Under the pieces are notes generated by a model. The model was not told the origin of the DNA and made no database searches. It saw only the letters and a program-made list of their open reading frames with translations. From Phoebastria nigripes (Eukaryota > Chordata > Aves > Procellariiformes > Diomedeidae): DNA of 64,000 nucleotides. Location of the stretch: NCBI GenBank assembly GCA_035582835.1, contig JAYKAV010000922.1:665079-729078 (forward strand), given 5' to 3'. The position numbers and the translations under genes are program-made. Positions within the stretch are counted from its first letter, which is position 1, and every line of letters starts with the position of its first letter. This document shows, piece by piece, positions 34,262 through 47,240 of the stretch.

Positions 34262-37200
34262 GGAGCTGTCTCCAGCTTTCTGAGCCCAGCCTTCACTCCA
34301 GACAGTATTAAAAACCACCAAATTTGTTCATCTTATCTTCATCCCTCTAGGTAAAACTGCCAGCACAACTGCACCCATGTGACCTTGTCTATACTTCTAG
34401 TGCTGAGTTTGAGGACCCCATTTTGCCAATTGCTTTGGCTACCAGAATCTTTGCTGAGCACATTGGACACAGTAGTCTTTTGAAGACACACTTTCCGAGG
34501 CCTTTATTGTCTCCTCAATTTTACCTTTTACCCATCAGTGCGATTTTCTATATCAAGGAACCTAGAGGCAAATAACTGCTGTGATGATGGCATTAGTGGA
34601 CATGTATAGCTAACTAGTTGACTATATTTTATACTCTGTCATTTTTTATACATGAGAGAGTACTTCTTAGCTTCAAGTTTGGTTTCAAAGGATGAAAGAA
34701 TTTCAAGCGAATGTCTAGTCAGTATCCAAACCCTCACAATAAATCAGAATATTTTCTTCAGTCTCTGTTCATAGAGGCCACATGATTTATTTATCTGGAA
34801 CTGCAAGGTTGCAGCTTTCTGAAAGAGTTTCTATTTTGTTTGTGGTCCATAAAATGAACAAGATTGCTTCCACAGGTTCAGTTACCACTAAGTAAAAGCA
34901 TGTCCTTCACAGGTTGACAGGACTTCAAAGACAAGAGCTTTTTGTTAATTGATAACTCTGTTCCATCATTAAGTCATGCTTCAATGTGTATGTCAAAAAC
35001 TTGCGTATGAGAAGCAGGGTCAAAGGCATGGAACTAGGAAAGAAGAGACTGTGGAAGCTCTATGATATGAGATATATATATATTAAGCAATGAGTTCACT
35101 GGAACCAAAGACAAACAGTAGGGAGTGTTAGCTAAACCAGTGCATGAACTCTTTTGTTGCCCCTTCAGCTGTAATGAACTAGTAGTGGTTAGTCTTTTCC
35201 CTCTGGCACAAGTCAGGATGGAATGAATTATCTTTCATTGTTCTCTAGGTCAAGTAGCTCCTTCCCAAATTCTAGTGGGAGCTCTTTTCTGCTCTTTTCG
35301 GGAGGCTATTTCCTTATGTGAGAAGTTGTCTGCTGCCTTTGTTGTCCAAAGATCACATGTCCAAACAGCTTTTCCTGACTCTGTGGCTCAGAATTACTAT
35401 TATAGCTGATATTCTACTTCTGTCATAAGTCTCTGGGAATTCAGGACCTGAGTTAAGCAGGATTTTACCTGTGCTCCCATGCAGCAAAAATAAAAACTAC
35501 AGGTAGAGTCTATTGGAATGTGGCCCTGCAGTCACTGAAACTCCATTAGTTTTGAGTGGGCCCAGTACCTTCATGCTGGCTTAACAGAAACATCAAGTGT
35601 CTGTAACGGAATGCATAGTAGTGCCTACCCAAGGCTGACCAGGACTTTCCAAAGAAAGAAGACAGAGGTGTCCATAATCTGCTTTTAGTGTTGATGCTGT
35701 TCCTCTGTGCTTGGGCTAGGCATCCCTAGGCGCTGGAAAAAAGAGGATAATGTTGGAGGAGAATAAATTAATGGGGTTTAGTGATAGCAAGTAAACAACA
35801 GGAGAACAATCCAAGCCTTCAGGAGCCTGAGAAAGGGCAACAAGAGCAGAATCTGAGAAGAGCACAAGGTGATGAACTGGCCAGGGATGGTAGACTCATA
35901 GCTGTGACAAAGACAAGAACCCAAAGCATGACAGCCTCCAGGAAAAACTCCTCTGCAGAGTCCTGATCCTATTATTTATTGATACAGCAAGTAGCCATGA
36001 ACGCTAGTAGAAAAGCATTTGTATTCATCACTCTCACAGATGTTCCACATCATTGAAAATGGCCTTCTCTTCCTGCCCTTACTCTTTTTGCAAAAGTCGT
36101 AGGGGACGGTGGTATAGGTCTAACGACTCTAACCATGATGATGAACTGGGGCAGGGAGGAAGCTCAGTATGTTACCACGGGATGTCATTTTTCCTTTTTA
36201 AAATTTCCAAATTTTTTAAAAGGTGATACTGTGAAAAGATAGAGGGGAACCATGACAGTGAGACCGGTATTATGCATTTAGAAAAAAGTGCCAAAATAGT
36301 GCTGAGCAAACAAACTTGATTTTGACAATTTATCATCTGAATACTTAAACTTTGGAACTTGCAGCAACTGGAACAGGAGTATTTGCCTTTGCTGAATTTC
36401 TCTGTACAACGTGGCATTAGCGCAATGACTTGGCACTGAGGCAGTTCAGGTCTGCTCTTGCTGGTAGATTGAGGCAGGGGAGAATCTTAGACCTTTCTAT
36501 CTGTTTACTGTCAAAATCTTATACCTGTGAGTCGTTCTGTTTTTCATACATTTACTCCTGGGGACTTTTGTTTTTCAGTGATTAATGTGGCTCTGGATCA
36601 GTATCAGAATCTTAATCCTGAACTTCCCACCTGGTTTTAAGGAAAATTCAGACTTGAGTCTAAATTATGTCCTGTGTCTCTCCGCCTTGTTACAGGAAAG
36701 GCAGAGAATGCCATAGTCCATCCAACATCCGGAGTTCGTTTGTTTGGCCTGCATCCCTGTGAGACCCTGCATTTGCTCTGAATTTTCTCTGTTGCTGTTG
36801 CCATACATCTTTCTCTCTTTCTTTTCAGTTGTCTCTGTCTGCAGCACAGGTTTGTAATATACAGTGCAATTTCTTGATGGGTCTAGCAGTCTCTTCTGCC
36901 TTTCTGTTCCTGGCAGAGTGGCACTTTCCTTGATCCTGATGGGTCACTCGTTACACCCCAAACGCTCCCAAAGCCAGCCACGTAGGTAGGAATGGTTTCA
37001 AGGGATTTTTCTAGGGAGGTGAGGATAAGTGGCTCTCAAGGGCCCATAACAGGATGGAGAATAAGGAGGGTTTCAGTGACTTTGTTGTCACAGGGATGTG
37101 ATTTAAAGCTTAGTGTTCTCCTTCACAAGTATAAACATGAAGTTCCATGCTCTTTCAAGGAAAGAGAGGACCCTGTTTCATCACTGGTGTGAGGCTTTGT

Positions 37201-38132
37201 GATCTCAGCTGGGAACTTTGTGTGCTTTTCCATCCAACTAGGCACCGAGAGGAATTTCTGAGGGTGTATGGTTTTGTGTATGCTGAAGTATACACCACGG
37301 CATATTTTCTTTCTTACTATACTCATGATCTGAGCAGATGCTAAGAGGTTAGTATAATAACAAAGAAATAAAAAAGGCCAGCAACTATTTTCTGGCCCTG
37401 ATCCAATCTGCCACAACATGGCTTGCATCCATACAGCTAAGGTCTCTTACCTTCCTGAGACAGGATGACTGTGTCCAGGCAGCCTGTGTTGGAAGTGGTC
37501 TGTGACCCATACTGACTCCCAGATCACGCCCAGACTGTGCTTGGGAGAATTCTGGTTTGCCAGAACGAAATTGGTCATTTAATAACTGAACAGTATACAT
37601 ATGCCTGTGTGGGCGTATGCCCCATTTAAATTCCTGATACAAGCATAGCCTGAATAAAGTAGCTTAGATCTGGCAATTGTGGAGTCATCCCCATATACAC
37701 ATTCTCTTTGTGTATGTTCTTACCTATTTCACAAGTTTTAGACAATCCTATCTAGCCTCCGAACAGGAGATGTTACCCTGCACCCATGCTACAGAAACTA
37801 CTTACAGGTCTGATATTAGTGATACTGTTTGTGATCCACTGATAGTGATACAGGTGGTCTGAAACCATTTGTTCTGATTCTTTCAGTATAAGTCAACCAT
37901 TAAAGCTCTCAAATTTACCGGAGGAATATCAGTCACTAATACTCTGGAGTCCACTCTTTGGTGTTTTGTATATGTTTTGCCTTTCTGTATTGTTATTTCC
38001 ACCAGACGGATGGAGAATAAAGGATAGGAACAAGGTTGAAATGGGAAAGAGTCTCAAAGAGACATCCCCATTTCCATATAGATTAATTTTCAGGTCCAGG
38101 CAAGGTTATTTTCTCTGGATCATATTTAATAT
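34262..38132. other. Unique AT-rich non-coding DNA, no gene seen
   Basis: Frames do not exceed 101 codons (37123-37428, minus) and none is recognised. A short ATATATAT run occurs at about 35070-35081. No recent transposon was seen before the solo LTR that begins at 38133. Confidence 0.55.
38128..38132. repeat. Target-site duplication, left copy (AATAT)
   Basis: It matches AATAT at 38724-38728 on the other side of the solo LTR. A 5-bp duplication is the integration footprint and fixes the element's boundaries. Confidence 0.85.
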
Positions 38133-38259
38133 TGTTGTGGTTTAACCCTGGTGGGCAGCTGAGCCCCACACAGCCACTCGCTCACTCTCCCCTCAGCGGG
38201 ATGGGGGAGAGAATCAGAAGAGTAAAAGTGAGAAAACTCGTGGGTTGAGATAAAGACAG

Positions 38260-38265
38260 TTTAAT
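38260..38265 (-). promoter_or_regulatory. LTR polyadenylation-like signal ATTAAA
   Basis: It lies about 127 bases before the 3' end of the solo LTR on the minus strand, the position expected for the R/U5 boundary. It is followed by the CTGTCTTTATCTC block. Confidence 0.5.
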
Positions 38266-38444
38266 AGGGAAAGCAAAAGCCGCGCACGCAAGCAAAGCAA
38301 AACGAGGAATTCATTCACTCCTTCCCATCGGCAGGCAGGTGTTCAGCCATCTCCAGGAAAGCAGGGCTCCATCATGTGTAACGGTGACTTGGGAAGACTT
38401 ATGCCGTAACAGCAAATGTCACCCCTTCCTTCTACTTCCTCGAG

Positions 38445-38468
38445 CCTTTATTCCTGAGCATGACGCCA
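38445..38468 (-). promoter_or_regulatory. LTR promoter-like pair: CRE-like site and TATA-like word
   Basis: On the minus strand TGGCGTCA (38461-38468, one base from the TGACGTCA consensus) lies 8 bases upstream of AATAAAGG (38445-38452). The pairing of an activator site and a TATA-like word is typical of U3 regions. This copy's TATA-like word may be degraded. Confidence 0.4.
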
Positions 38469-38723
38469 TATGGTATGGAATATCCCTTTGGTCAGTTGGG
38501 GTCAGCTGTCCCAGCTGTGTTCCTCCCAATTTCTTGTGCACCCCCAGCCTACTTGTTGGTGGGGTGGGGTGAGGAGCAAATGCCTTGACTCTGTGTAAGC
38601 ACTGCTCAGCAATAACAAAAACATCCTTGTGTTACCAACACTGTTTTGGTCACAAATCCAAAACACAGCAGCACACAAGATACTATGAAGAAATTTAACT
38701 CTATGCCAGCCCAAACCTGTGCA

Positions 38724-38728
38724 AATAT
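38724..38728. repeat. Target-site duplication, right copy (AATAT)
   Basis: It is the exact counterpart of 38128-38132. Extending the repeat to six bases fails, so the duplication is five. Confidence 0.85.
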
Positions 38729-38800
38729 GCAGGTCTTGAAATTTTTGCCAGAGTAGCAAAAACCCTACCTTATGCTGTATAAATGATAAGAGTTCCAGAT

Positions 38801-38821
38801 AAAAAAAAAAAAAAAAAAAAA
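38801..38821. repeat. A-homopolymer, 21 bases
   Basis: An uninterrupted A-run 78 bases to the right of the solo LTR. It is outside the target-site duplication, so it is not part of the LTR. Confidence 0.85.
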
Positions 38822-40649
38822 GAAATTCAGATCTATTAAAAAAAAATGCAAAGCAGAATAAGGTATAATTATTAGTCTCCTTACAGAAATACAAGTCCTT
38901 TTCAGGACTATGTGTATTTGACTTTGATTTGAATTTTTATTTTCCTTTAATAAATAAAATTAAGATCACATTTAATTTTTAAATGGAGAACCTAAAATGC
39001 TGAAAACATTTTACTATTCTGCATTACAATAGTAAACATCTCAGTATAATTTCCTAAACATGAAATCGAAATGTTTTTCAAGGTGAAATCCGTAAAGGTT
39101 TAAGAAGAAAATCCTTTCTCTCTCAGCAGAAGGGCTGGAAATTTTGCCTGAAGAGCTCTTTCAGTCAGATGTCCTCAAATGGAAAGTGAGTGTTTGTCCT
39201 GCTACCTCCTTTGGTAGTTGTGTGGATTTTACCTTAGCTTACTTGGAGCTGCCTTGGGAGTCAAGAGGAGCATCAGTGTTCAGAGAGACAGGTTTTCAAT
39301 TTCTGGTGAGGAAATCAATATTGGAGACTTTGTCAACCAGCCACTTAACGTGCATGGAGAAGATAGTTTGCCTCTGATGTTCTGAATGTTAAGAGTGGCA
39401 GAAAGCTTGTTTGACTCAGTGGCTGACATGAAGGAGAGGGGGTCTTTTCCTCCCAGAGGACAACTGTGAGTTGTGCAGTTGCTTTCAGATGGCTGAAGGC
39501 TCACTTGGCCAAATTCCCTGCTTCTGTAAAAGGCAGAAGTGTCACTGAAATCGATGGCATAACTTCATTTCACATCAGTAAGCAGGTTCTCTCCTACACA
39601 GTATCTTCCTTCCGGTTGTTGGGAATCTTCATTCTCCCTATTCATGTCACAAAGGTAAAGGGACATAGCCCATCTGACTGAGCTGATTTAGAGATATATT
39701 GTGTTGGCAAAGGAAAATAGGAAAGTTCTTCTTAAAGTGGATATGACCATGGAATGTATGCTTTTCAGGGACTCATCAGCCACCACAAGTAATGTGATGG
39801 CCATTAAATGCTTGATTTTGCAAATCTTTTGGGGCAGTTGGGTCCCTGTTTAAGTCAGTGGATTGTAACCAACAAAAANTTTATTTTTTATGTGCAGGCT
39901 TTCCTATCTGAAATCCTCTGAAGCTATTGCATAATAAATGTAATGCGATATTATCCACAACAAACACACTAACAAACACCATCAATAACATTTATGTTTG
40001 GAAGACAGTAATGGAGAACTAAATCCTTAAATACAGAAATTAAGGGAACTGCTGGTGGGTGGGACAGATATTTGGGTATGAGATTGCTTTTCTTTACGTG
40101 TTGGAAGTAGGCAGTCAGATTCAGTATATGTTGAAATCTGGAGGCTGAACAGTCAAGGATGGTGAATGAGAATGTTTCTGGGGGTGGCAGTGATGCAGTG
40201 GCATTCAGAGGAAACGTTACCATGGTATTCGCAGGCTGATGTGAACATATAGGAGATATAGAAGAAGGAAAGCTCTGAAACCAGTGCCAGGATATGGACA
40301 GAAAAAGCAAGAAGATGCTGAAATCTCTCATTATCCAAAAGTGGCATTCTGCCTTCATGCGTTAGCAGTTTCTTTTTCCTTCACTGCAGCTTTTGTGTAA
40401 CCCACTCTTTGACAGTGACACTCAAGCGTGTTGCTCTGTCCCATTCGCAATTCATTTTAGTTATATCTTCAGTAAAAATCATTGCTCAAAATGATGCCTT
40501 TTTAGTATGAACCACAGTAGCCAACTTTTAGCCGTTACTGTGGTAATATGTGTTCATTTCTCTGGGTCAGGACACCCAGTGATATCAGGTACTGTATTGC
40601 ATCAAGGTTTGATTTTATCTGCATCCTTAATGCAGTTCTGGATGACGAT

Positions 40650-40670
40650 GATGCAGTGGGACACTGCATC
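40650..40670. repeat. Perfect inverted repeat, 9-bp arms, 3-base loop
   Basis: GATGCAGTG at 40650-40658 is complementary to CACTGCATC at 40662-40670 around GGA. No associated feature was seen. Confidence 0.8.
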
Positions 40671-42164
40671 TTGTGGGATGATGTTGTAGGATACCATTTT
40701 TCCAGGGACATACTCAGCTGAAACCTCTTGCTCAGTCTGCTTCTGTAGCAATTGAAGAAGTTGATGTGCCTACTTGCTTTTGTTGAAGTTGTCTTCTATA
40801 TTACTTGAAACTTCCCACGACAAGTACTGTGTCTTTATTGGGACCTATTTGTACAGCACCTGACACAAAGGGTTGTGTTCTGTCATGGGAACTGTAGTTG
40901 CTGTAAGAATAAAAATAACAAGCACCACTGGTTATCATAATAATGGTAATGCTTCTGGAGTTCTTGGAGAAAACCAGGTAATATATTTGTCATCCTGGAT
41001 AATATTCCCATCTTAATTAAATCATCTGTTAATGTCTAGGCTTGGGTGTTAGCTGCTGATGAGTACATTGTAACTAAGAATCCCTCATAAATATGTAAAG
41101 TGAGTTGGGTTACTCCAAGTGTGTCTAGCACTATAAAAATCATATTTTCTTAATGGCAGTACTAAAATGCAACATGTTCATAAATCTGTTTATATGAAAA
41201 ATATGCAGAAACTAATAAACCATCAAGAGCATTATGGTTTACGAAATTTAGGCCTGTCATTTGCTAAGGCCCCGTTTCTATGAAACTGTGATATGATGTC
41301 TATATTTTCACAAACTACAGATGTATCACTGATTCTAATAAAATCATTGGAAGTGCATTAAAATAAATAATAAATGATTCTGAAAAATATGCCAGAGCAT
41401 GTCATTCCCATACATCGAACTTTTATATTTCAGTGCTAAAGTATATCTCACCATAGCCATAAACAGGTGACACAATTTTTTTGCAGAATTCATAGAATTT
41501 GCATCTCAGGTAATGTCAGTTAAGATAATCATGCCTACCTGGAGGTTGTTATAAAGAGAAATAATTCCCGAGGGTGTAAAAACACTTGAGATTTCATAGT
41601 CATTAGACTGATGCATCTTAGTATCTCTAGTTTTGATTAACAACTTTACACAAGGATGGAGCATGTGAATTTGTGGTATTTTTAGTGACTGTAATGATCT
41701 TTGATAAAACCTGTCCAACAGTGTCATCGTTGGTATGTATAATTCAGCTGCAAATCCTTTATCTGGTAGTGAAAAAAGATCCTTTAAGAGGTTGTATAAG
41801 CATTTCAACAACTTTCTAGCCTAAATATATGTAAAACTGCTCAATTATATAAAGTATTTAACTGATATAGGAATTATAAGCTCTTTTCTCAAGACTGGGA
41901 AAAACATGATTTTAGCTGATGAATGCTGTATCCCCTCTGGGATTCATGCACTCTGTTTACAGGAGTTTCCTATTAGCCCCATAAGAGCTGCATTGCAAGG
42001 TTAGACTCTATATATGAAAAAGAGGCAAGAATGATTGCATGTTGAGTTAAAATACTTTAGTGTGGACCACTAGAAAAGGGAGATTATTTTGGATAGTTAC
42101 AGCCATACAGGATATTTGTCCAGCTGCTAAGATGTCTCAGACGAATTAGGAGATCTTCCTCATT

Positions 42165-42186
42165 AAACAAACAAACAAACAAACAA
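42165..42186. repeat. (AAAC)n microsatellite, about 5.5 units
   Basis: A run of AAAC units followed by AATAAAATCCACC and a short A-run near 42199-42207. It is a simple-sequence patch. Confidence 0.9.
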
Positions 42187-43439
42187 TAAAATCCACCAAA
42201 AAAAAAACAACCCACAGAGGTCACAGGGCAAAGAAGATTGCTGTTTCCTAAACGGCATAAAAATAGTTCCAGCTTGTTAATTTTGGTCTTATGCGCTGGA
42301 ACGACCTTGAAAAGATTTTGATGCAATTGTAATGGGAATGTCCTCTGCTGGTCATCCGGCCTGGGTGGGAGCTTCTCTGGAGAAGAAAAACATTCATGAG
42401 GAAGAAGCAGCAGCTTGTGCATAAATTAAAAACAGTTTTCTGCTCTTGCCTTTGTGGTACTGAAGTCCCTAGGCATCTAATGACCTTTCCCTCCCTGGCC
42501 CCCAATTTTATATATATGTATAAAATTACAATGAAAAAGATCAGGCAATTTAATTAGTTAATGTTTATAAAGCTCTTTCAAGATGAAAAGAGCTGTGTAA
42601 GTGGTCTGCGTTATTAATTGATGTTAATATTTGTTCAGAAATTGAAAATTGAAAGTGGTGACATCATTAGTGTGCATAAATGAGCTTTTTTCTTAGTTTA
42701 ATATATTTGTTAACTGGCTTTGCAAAATTTTTCACTGTTTTAGTTCACAANTTCTTTAAAAGTTTCAGCTTTGTCAGCCAGCAGTGAGTAAATGAATATG
42801 TTATTATTAATGTAACACAGGCAGTCAGAAGATACTAGGTATGAACACCATCACGGTATCTAGTCTAACTTAGGTTGAGCTCAGTAATGTTTCCAATAGG
42901 GCAATATGGAAAGAAAATGGTAGAAATTCAGGTGAAACAGCAGCNTGCCTCTAGCCATACCCAATTCAGGAACTTGGAGCAGGGCAGGGAATAGAAAGTC
43001 CGTTCCTCAAAGTGGTTAAAAGTAGATGTCTCCATTGTTTCCAGAGCTAAATTAAGGAACTTGGATGAAGTTTGTGGGAGTCTTTATGAAAGAGTTCAGA
43101 ATCAGGAATGGTTCCCAAAAAGGACTTATGTCTGGCATAAACGTGTGTTGCCTTGAATAGTGAGCTTTGTGATTGCATCTTCCTTTCTCATTCATCATGC
43201 CGTTGAGTCTATGCATTGTAGTTTCTCCTGTGTAGTGTATTAGGGATTGCAAATGGAAAAACTTCATTTCTGGGAGCTGAGTCCCAAGTTCCTTTGGTGA
43301 CTTCCGTTTCATACCGACCTGATCCACCTCCTTGGCATTGATTTCAAAAATTGCCAGGACTTCACAAATACCCAGTGGTATGTGACACATTGGCCAGCTC
43401 CATCTGGAGGATTTACTTTTTTTTTTTGGCTTGCATTTA

Positions 43440-43960
43440 TACATTTAAACTTGATACATATGGATGTCTTCCATGGGTTCGCTGCCATTTCTGCACTTGC
43501 AATAGATGAGTGCTGCGCACACTTCATGGCCCTCGGACATTTGCAGGACATCGAATGTTAATGGGCAGCCTGGGGATTTGGCAGCAGCACATTAACGCAG
43601 GAATTTCTCTCAGCATTTAAAAGCATGTGGTCATTGCCAACAGGAAACTTAACTATCCCTGACAACCACTGCTCACTAATAAACCTAGTTAATGCAACTA
43701 TGTAGACTGATTGGATGAAATTGGGAGCGCTATTAATTTCTTACTGTGCCTGCGTGTTAACTCTTTTGTTAACCTTTTGAAGACTAAATGACCCGAATAT
43801 GGGTTTACTGCTAGAAAACAACCATTTAACACAGAGAAGCAGTGGCAGGACAATTGGGTGTATGAATGAGAGGCAAAGAGGCGAGTGTCCACCTCTTTTG
43901 AAGAAAGTAGATGCCATTGAGCAGTACCTGCTGTGAACTGTAAGTATATGATATCCAACA
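43440..43960. other. Candidate conserved non-coding block (inference)
   Basis: This segment is free of recognisable repeats and has a mixed composition unlike the AT-rich flanks. It holds words such as CATTAACGCAGGAATTTC, GGGAGCGCTATTAATTTC and GTTAACTCTTTTGTTAACC. It is open for 86-101 codons on the minus strand (43698-43958, 43741-44046), but neither product is recognised. The texture is that of a vertebrate enhancer-type element; conservation has not been seen. Confidence 0.25.
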
Positions 43961-44400
43961 GCTAAGAGAGCCTCACTGCAGCCTGAGATACAGGGGCGCA
44001 AGGATTTTAGCATTCTGTCAGCAACCAGTGAGACATCATGTCCCAAGTGATAGTCATGAGGGACATGATCAAAGAGGTCTTGTATTCCCTCCTGGAAGAC
44101 TCAGGGCTCTTTTCTTGTTTTTAAAAGTTTTTTTTCTAATATATATATAACTCAAATGCCAGTGGACCTGCTTTGCTCCTATGTGTATTGGCATAGATTA
44201 ATTTATGAATATTTTAGGCAGGAGAATTGTGCTCCCACCCATGGGTATGTTTTACTTGTATTTTGAATAACTTGATGATGCATTTTAAGGATGAAGATTT
44301 TTCTTTTACTATATGAGGTTTGGTTGCGTTCTTACTGCTCTTTTGTTTCATGATTTAAACATAGATGACTGAGAGGACTGTATTATTGGATTTGGGACTA

Positions 44401-44416
44401 AGCTTAAGCTTAAGCT
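44401..44416. repeat. 16-bp perfect palindrome of AAGCTT units
   Basis: AGCTTAAGCTTAAGCT is its own reverse complement and also a short tandem repeat of a 6-base unit. It is likely slippage. Confidence 0.85.
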
Positions 44417-46869
44417 ATGAGCTTAATGGAGTTACTTGCTGTGAATTCTGTTTAGAAAATCCCTTACAGTTGAAGAAAGATACTTTCTAAAGTGAAGATG
44501 CAAATGCAAATGCCTGGTCTAGAAACTTGAAAAAAATGATACAAACATTGTAATAAAAATGAGTGGAAAGTACAGAACGGTGAACATCAGGACAGCAGGG
44601 CAAAAGGAGGTGCCTAAGGAAGCACACTGTTCGGCTTTGACAGGATACAATGCAGAGAGAAGAACAGCCAAGCCAGTGCTTTTCAGGGATGCACAAACTT
44701 TATCCAAAGTTCATACATACTGCTCTCTCCAGCTGCAATTCCTACCTCACCACTACAAACCGAGAATTGCATCATGCATGCACTGAAATGTAGCATGAAC
44801 TATTTCGAAAAGCCCTTCAATTTTAAGCAGAGGTTTCAATGGGAGCTATGAGCTGTGGAGTCTCTATGGCTATGTGGCAAAACTTAAGAATCAAAATCAG
44901 TTCTTTGCTCGTGGATTTTGCGTGGAATTTCTTGGATTCCCTGCGTTCCCCTGGGAGCAGTGTGCACAGGGCAAGCAGAATATTTGAGCTGGGTTGTGCT
45001 GTGCCAACTGAAAGGGGTGAGTAATAAAGGATGGCATTCTGCTCTCCCACACAAATAACAGTTCCTGAAGGGCTGGAGACAGAAAAGCCTCCCCAAACAG
45101 GGATCTACATTCAGGATGAGAGCAAGAGGCACCACGGCCATTCCCACCTTCCCATTTTGCCCACTTCCAATGCAAACTCTAATAGACATGTAGTTCATTA
45201 CCACAGGTAGTTTTATCCACCTTTAATTGCTTCACATCCCATCTTATCTGCTCTTGTTCTCAGTGACTAAAGTTTAGTATTTTCCCTCTTCTTTACAGAC
45301 TTACTCCTACCTTCTCTCCTGTGGTGTCTCACCCACCTTTCTTTAGGGAGATAAAAGGTTTTTTGAATTAATATAGTTTAACAAGCAGGAAAAGAAATTC
45401 AAATGTGTAGATTATAATGCTAGATTTCTATTCAGTTTTTTATTATACCTTTGGAAGAGCTAGAGTATTATGAACCCTTTGCATTGCCTGTGAATATTCA
45501 CTGGGCAAATAATCACATGGACTCTGGCTGTTTACTTTTCACTTTCATATTTGTTTTCCAGTTATTCTAGCAAACAAACAGGTTTACTCGCAGGAATGCC
45601 TAAGAAATCCAGCAGTTTTTCGAAGATTGTTGGGTACCACATTAGGCAGCTGATCATANGAGTTAAACTTACCCTGCCTATAAACAGAAATGGATATTCA
45701 GTCAGAATTAACCACTATAACTGAAAGTTGGAATATCAAAGATTCACAGTAAANCGCTGGTAACTCTTCGCAGGTTAAACAAATATCGGCACAAAATATT
45801 TGTTGTGTAATTGATGTAGAACAAATAATTTGGAGAAGCATGTAAGCAACATGTGGGCAGTTTCAATAAAAGAGACTAATTAATCAAATAAGTTATTTGC
45901 TATCAAATTGCTGCCTATCCATAACAGCTTCAAATTCACTGCGACTCTTCTCATAAGAAACTCTCATGAACACATGCCACTCCTTGGAAGAGGTGATATG
46001 CAATCGTAGGCTTTGGTAAAGTTTTAACAGGACTTGAGTTAGGTCAGAATTTCAAATATAATGTTCTTATCATTGATCTCTAATTCCATCTACTACATAA
46101 TACCAAGGAGACGAGACTAATAAGTGAGTTGTTTAAATGATGTTACATCATTTGTCATATCTGGCCTATTCTGTGGTTCACTTCTGCCCCATTACAAAAA
46201 TGTTGGGGAAAACCTAGTTCTTACAATGGTATTCTTTTGATGACTAAACTTTGCCTAATCATTTTTCAGGTATATTAATATTTGTAGGGTTGTGCACATG
46301 TGCACCGTAGCCTACTTACAATGTCTATTTAAACACTTGATTACACAGCAGAACAGTTTCTTCAGTCTAATGCCTTTCTGTGCTGCAAGTTGCCTTGGCT
46401 GGTTGGAGACCCGCAGGGAGAATGTCATTGCAGGGTAGGGGGAAACTCAGCCAATACTGAATTTTCTCAGTGGCACTTTCTGCCGCTGGAATGGGACATG
46501 TTAGGGCTGAAATGAGCTGCAGAGATCAGAACTATTCCATTTCAGTTTGTGAGGGAATATTTTCTGACAGCGTGCTGGACAGCAGGGAGGCACAGTCCTG
46601 CGTGTAGATTGCAGTCAAGGATATATTTGCTCTAGGCTAATTTATCCACTTGGGGAAAAGAAGTTAACCTATGGACAACACCATGCTGCTCTAACTAATT
46701 CCAGGATCTCAGCTAGCTTATTTAGAGCTGGAACAGATACCAATGCACTACCCTGCAGGCTGCAATATCAATGTATGCTGGAGTGTGAAACCTGAGGATC
46801 ATTTTGGCTGAAGAGTACTTCACTTCTTAATATTTCTGTGAAATCAGGCTGCTGGGTCACAGCAAATAT

Positions 46870-47240
46870 ATGGGGGAATGTGAGACTGGGAGTAAGACTG
46901 GCTCCTTCAAAGGAGAGAATAGGGTTCCCCCTGCCCGTCTGCAGTGGGTCCTGCATGGGACTGGGGGACAGTGGGGTGGGTGGGAACCCGCTCCCCAGCC
47001 CTGTGAGCCTCTGCGACATGAAGGAGTGGGAAATAGGGCAGCTGGGTCCCGTGGAGTGAGATGGGTACAGAAATTCTTCTTTCCTGGGGACTGGCTGCTG
47101 TGGACCGCATCCCCCTCATCTCGCACCGGCAAGTGGGGAAGGGGGCACAAGGCGGCGTGCTGGAGGGTGGGTGTCTCACTATGTCCTTTCTGGGAATGCG
47201 GGAAGAAAATGTCAGTCCTATCAAACTGAAGTGTACGCAA
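46870..47240. other. GC-rich patch with open frames on both strands, probably not coding
   Basis: GC content is visibly higher than in the flanks. Frames of 119 codons (plus, 46870-47229), 127 codons (minus, 46857-47240) and 123 codons (minus, 46907-47278) overlap one another. Their predicted products are rich in G, P, S and W, show no domain that I recognise, and have no clear splice or start context. The plus strand carries a run of G-tracts (46957-46984). An old exon, a regulatory island or a GC-rich repeat remnant are all possible. Confidence 0.4.
46957..46984 (+). other. Predicted G-quadruplex motif
   Basis: Five tracts of three or more G (46957-46959, 46963-46967, 46973-46976, 46978-46980, 46982-46984) are separated by loops of 3, 5, 1 and 1 bases. 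This meets the usual G3+N1-7 rule. Confidence 0.75.

Larger units (their letters stand above)
38133..38723 (-). mobile_element. Solo LTR of an avian-type endogenous retrovirus, 591 bp, with 5-bp target-site duplication
   Basis: Read on the minus strand, it starts TGCACAGG at 38723 and ends CCACAACA at 38133. AATAT lies immediately outside both ends (38128-38132 and 38724-38728), a perfect 5-bp target-site duplication. Internal signals in the same direction are a CRE-like TGGCGTCA (38461-38468), an AATAAAGG TATA-like word (38445-38452), and ATTAAA (38260-38265) followed by a conserved CTGTCTTTATCTCAACCCA block. There is no viral reading frame on either side, so the internal region was lost by LTR-LTR recombination. 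The general sequence matches LTRs I recall from bird genomes, but I do not assign a family name. Orientation rests on the order of TATA-like word and polyadenylation word. Confidence 0.9.
38724..43439. other. Unique AT-rich non-coding DNA, no gene seen
   Basis: After the LTR comes a 21-base A-run (38801-38821), then sequence without a recognised gene. The longest frames, 129 codons on the minus strand (39969-40358) and 130 codons (43052-43444), resemble nothing I know. It contains a 9-bp-arm hairpin (40650-40670) and an (AAAC)n run (42165-42186). Confidence 0.55.

Noticed and set aside
38502..38894. 130-codon minus-strand frame
   Set aside because: It runs from unique DNA through the A-run into the solo LTR; the phenylalanine run is the translated homopolymer.
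42828..42920. Possible CR1 relic (ATCTAGTCTAACTTAGG)
   Set aside because: The match is a single short word without the following CR1 blocks.
43052..43444. 130-codon minus-strand frame with a lysine-rich start
   Set aside because: Unrecognised. The start falls beside a T-run that translates to lysines, and the composition looks non-coding.
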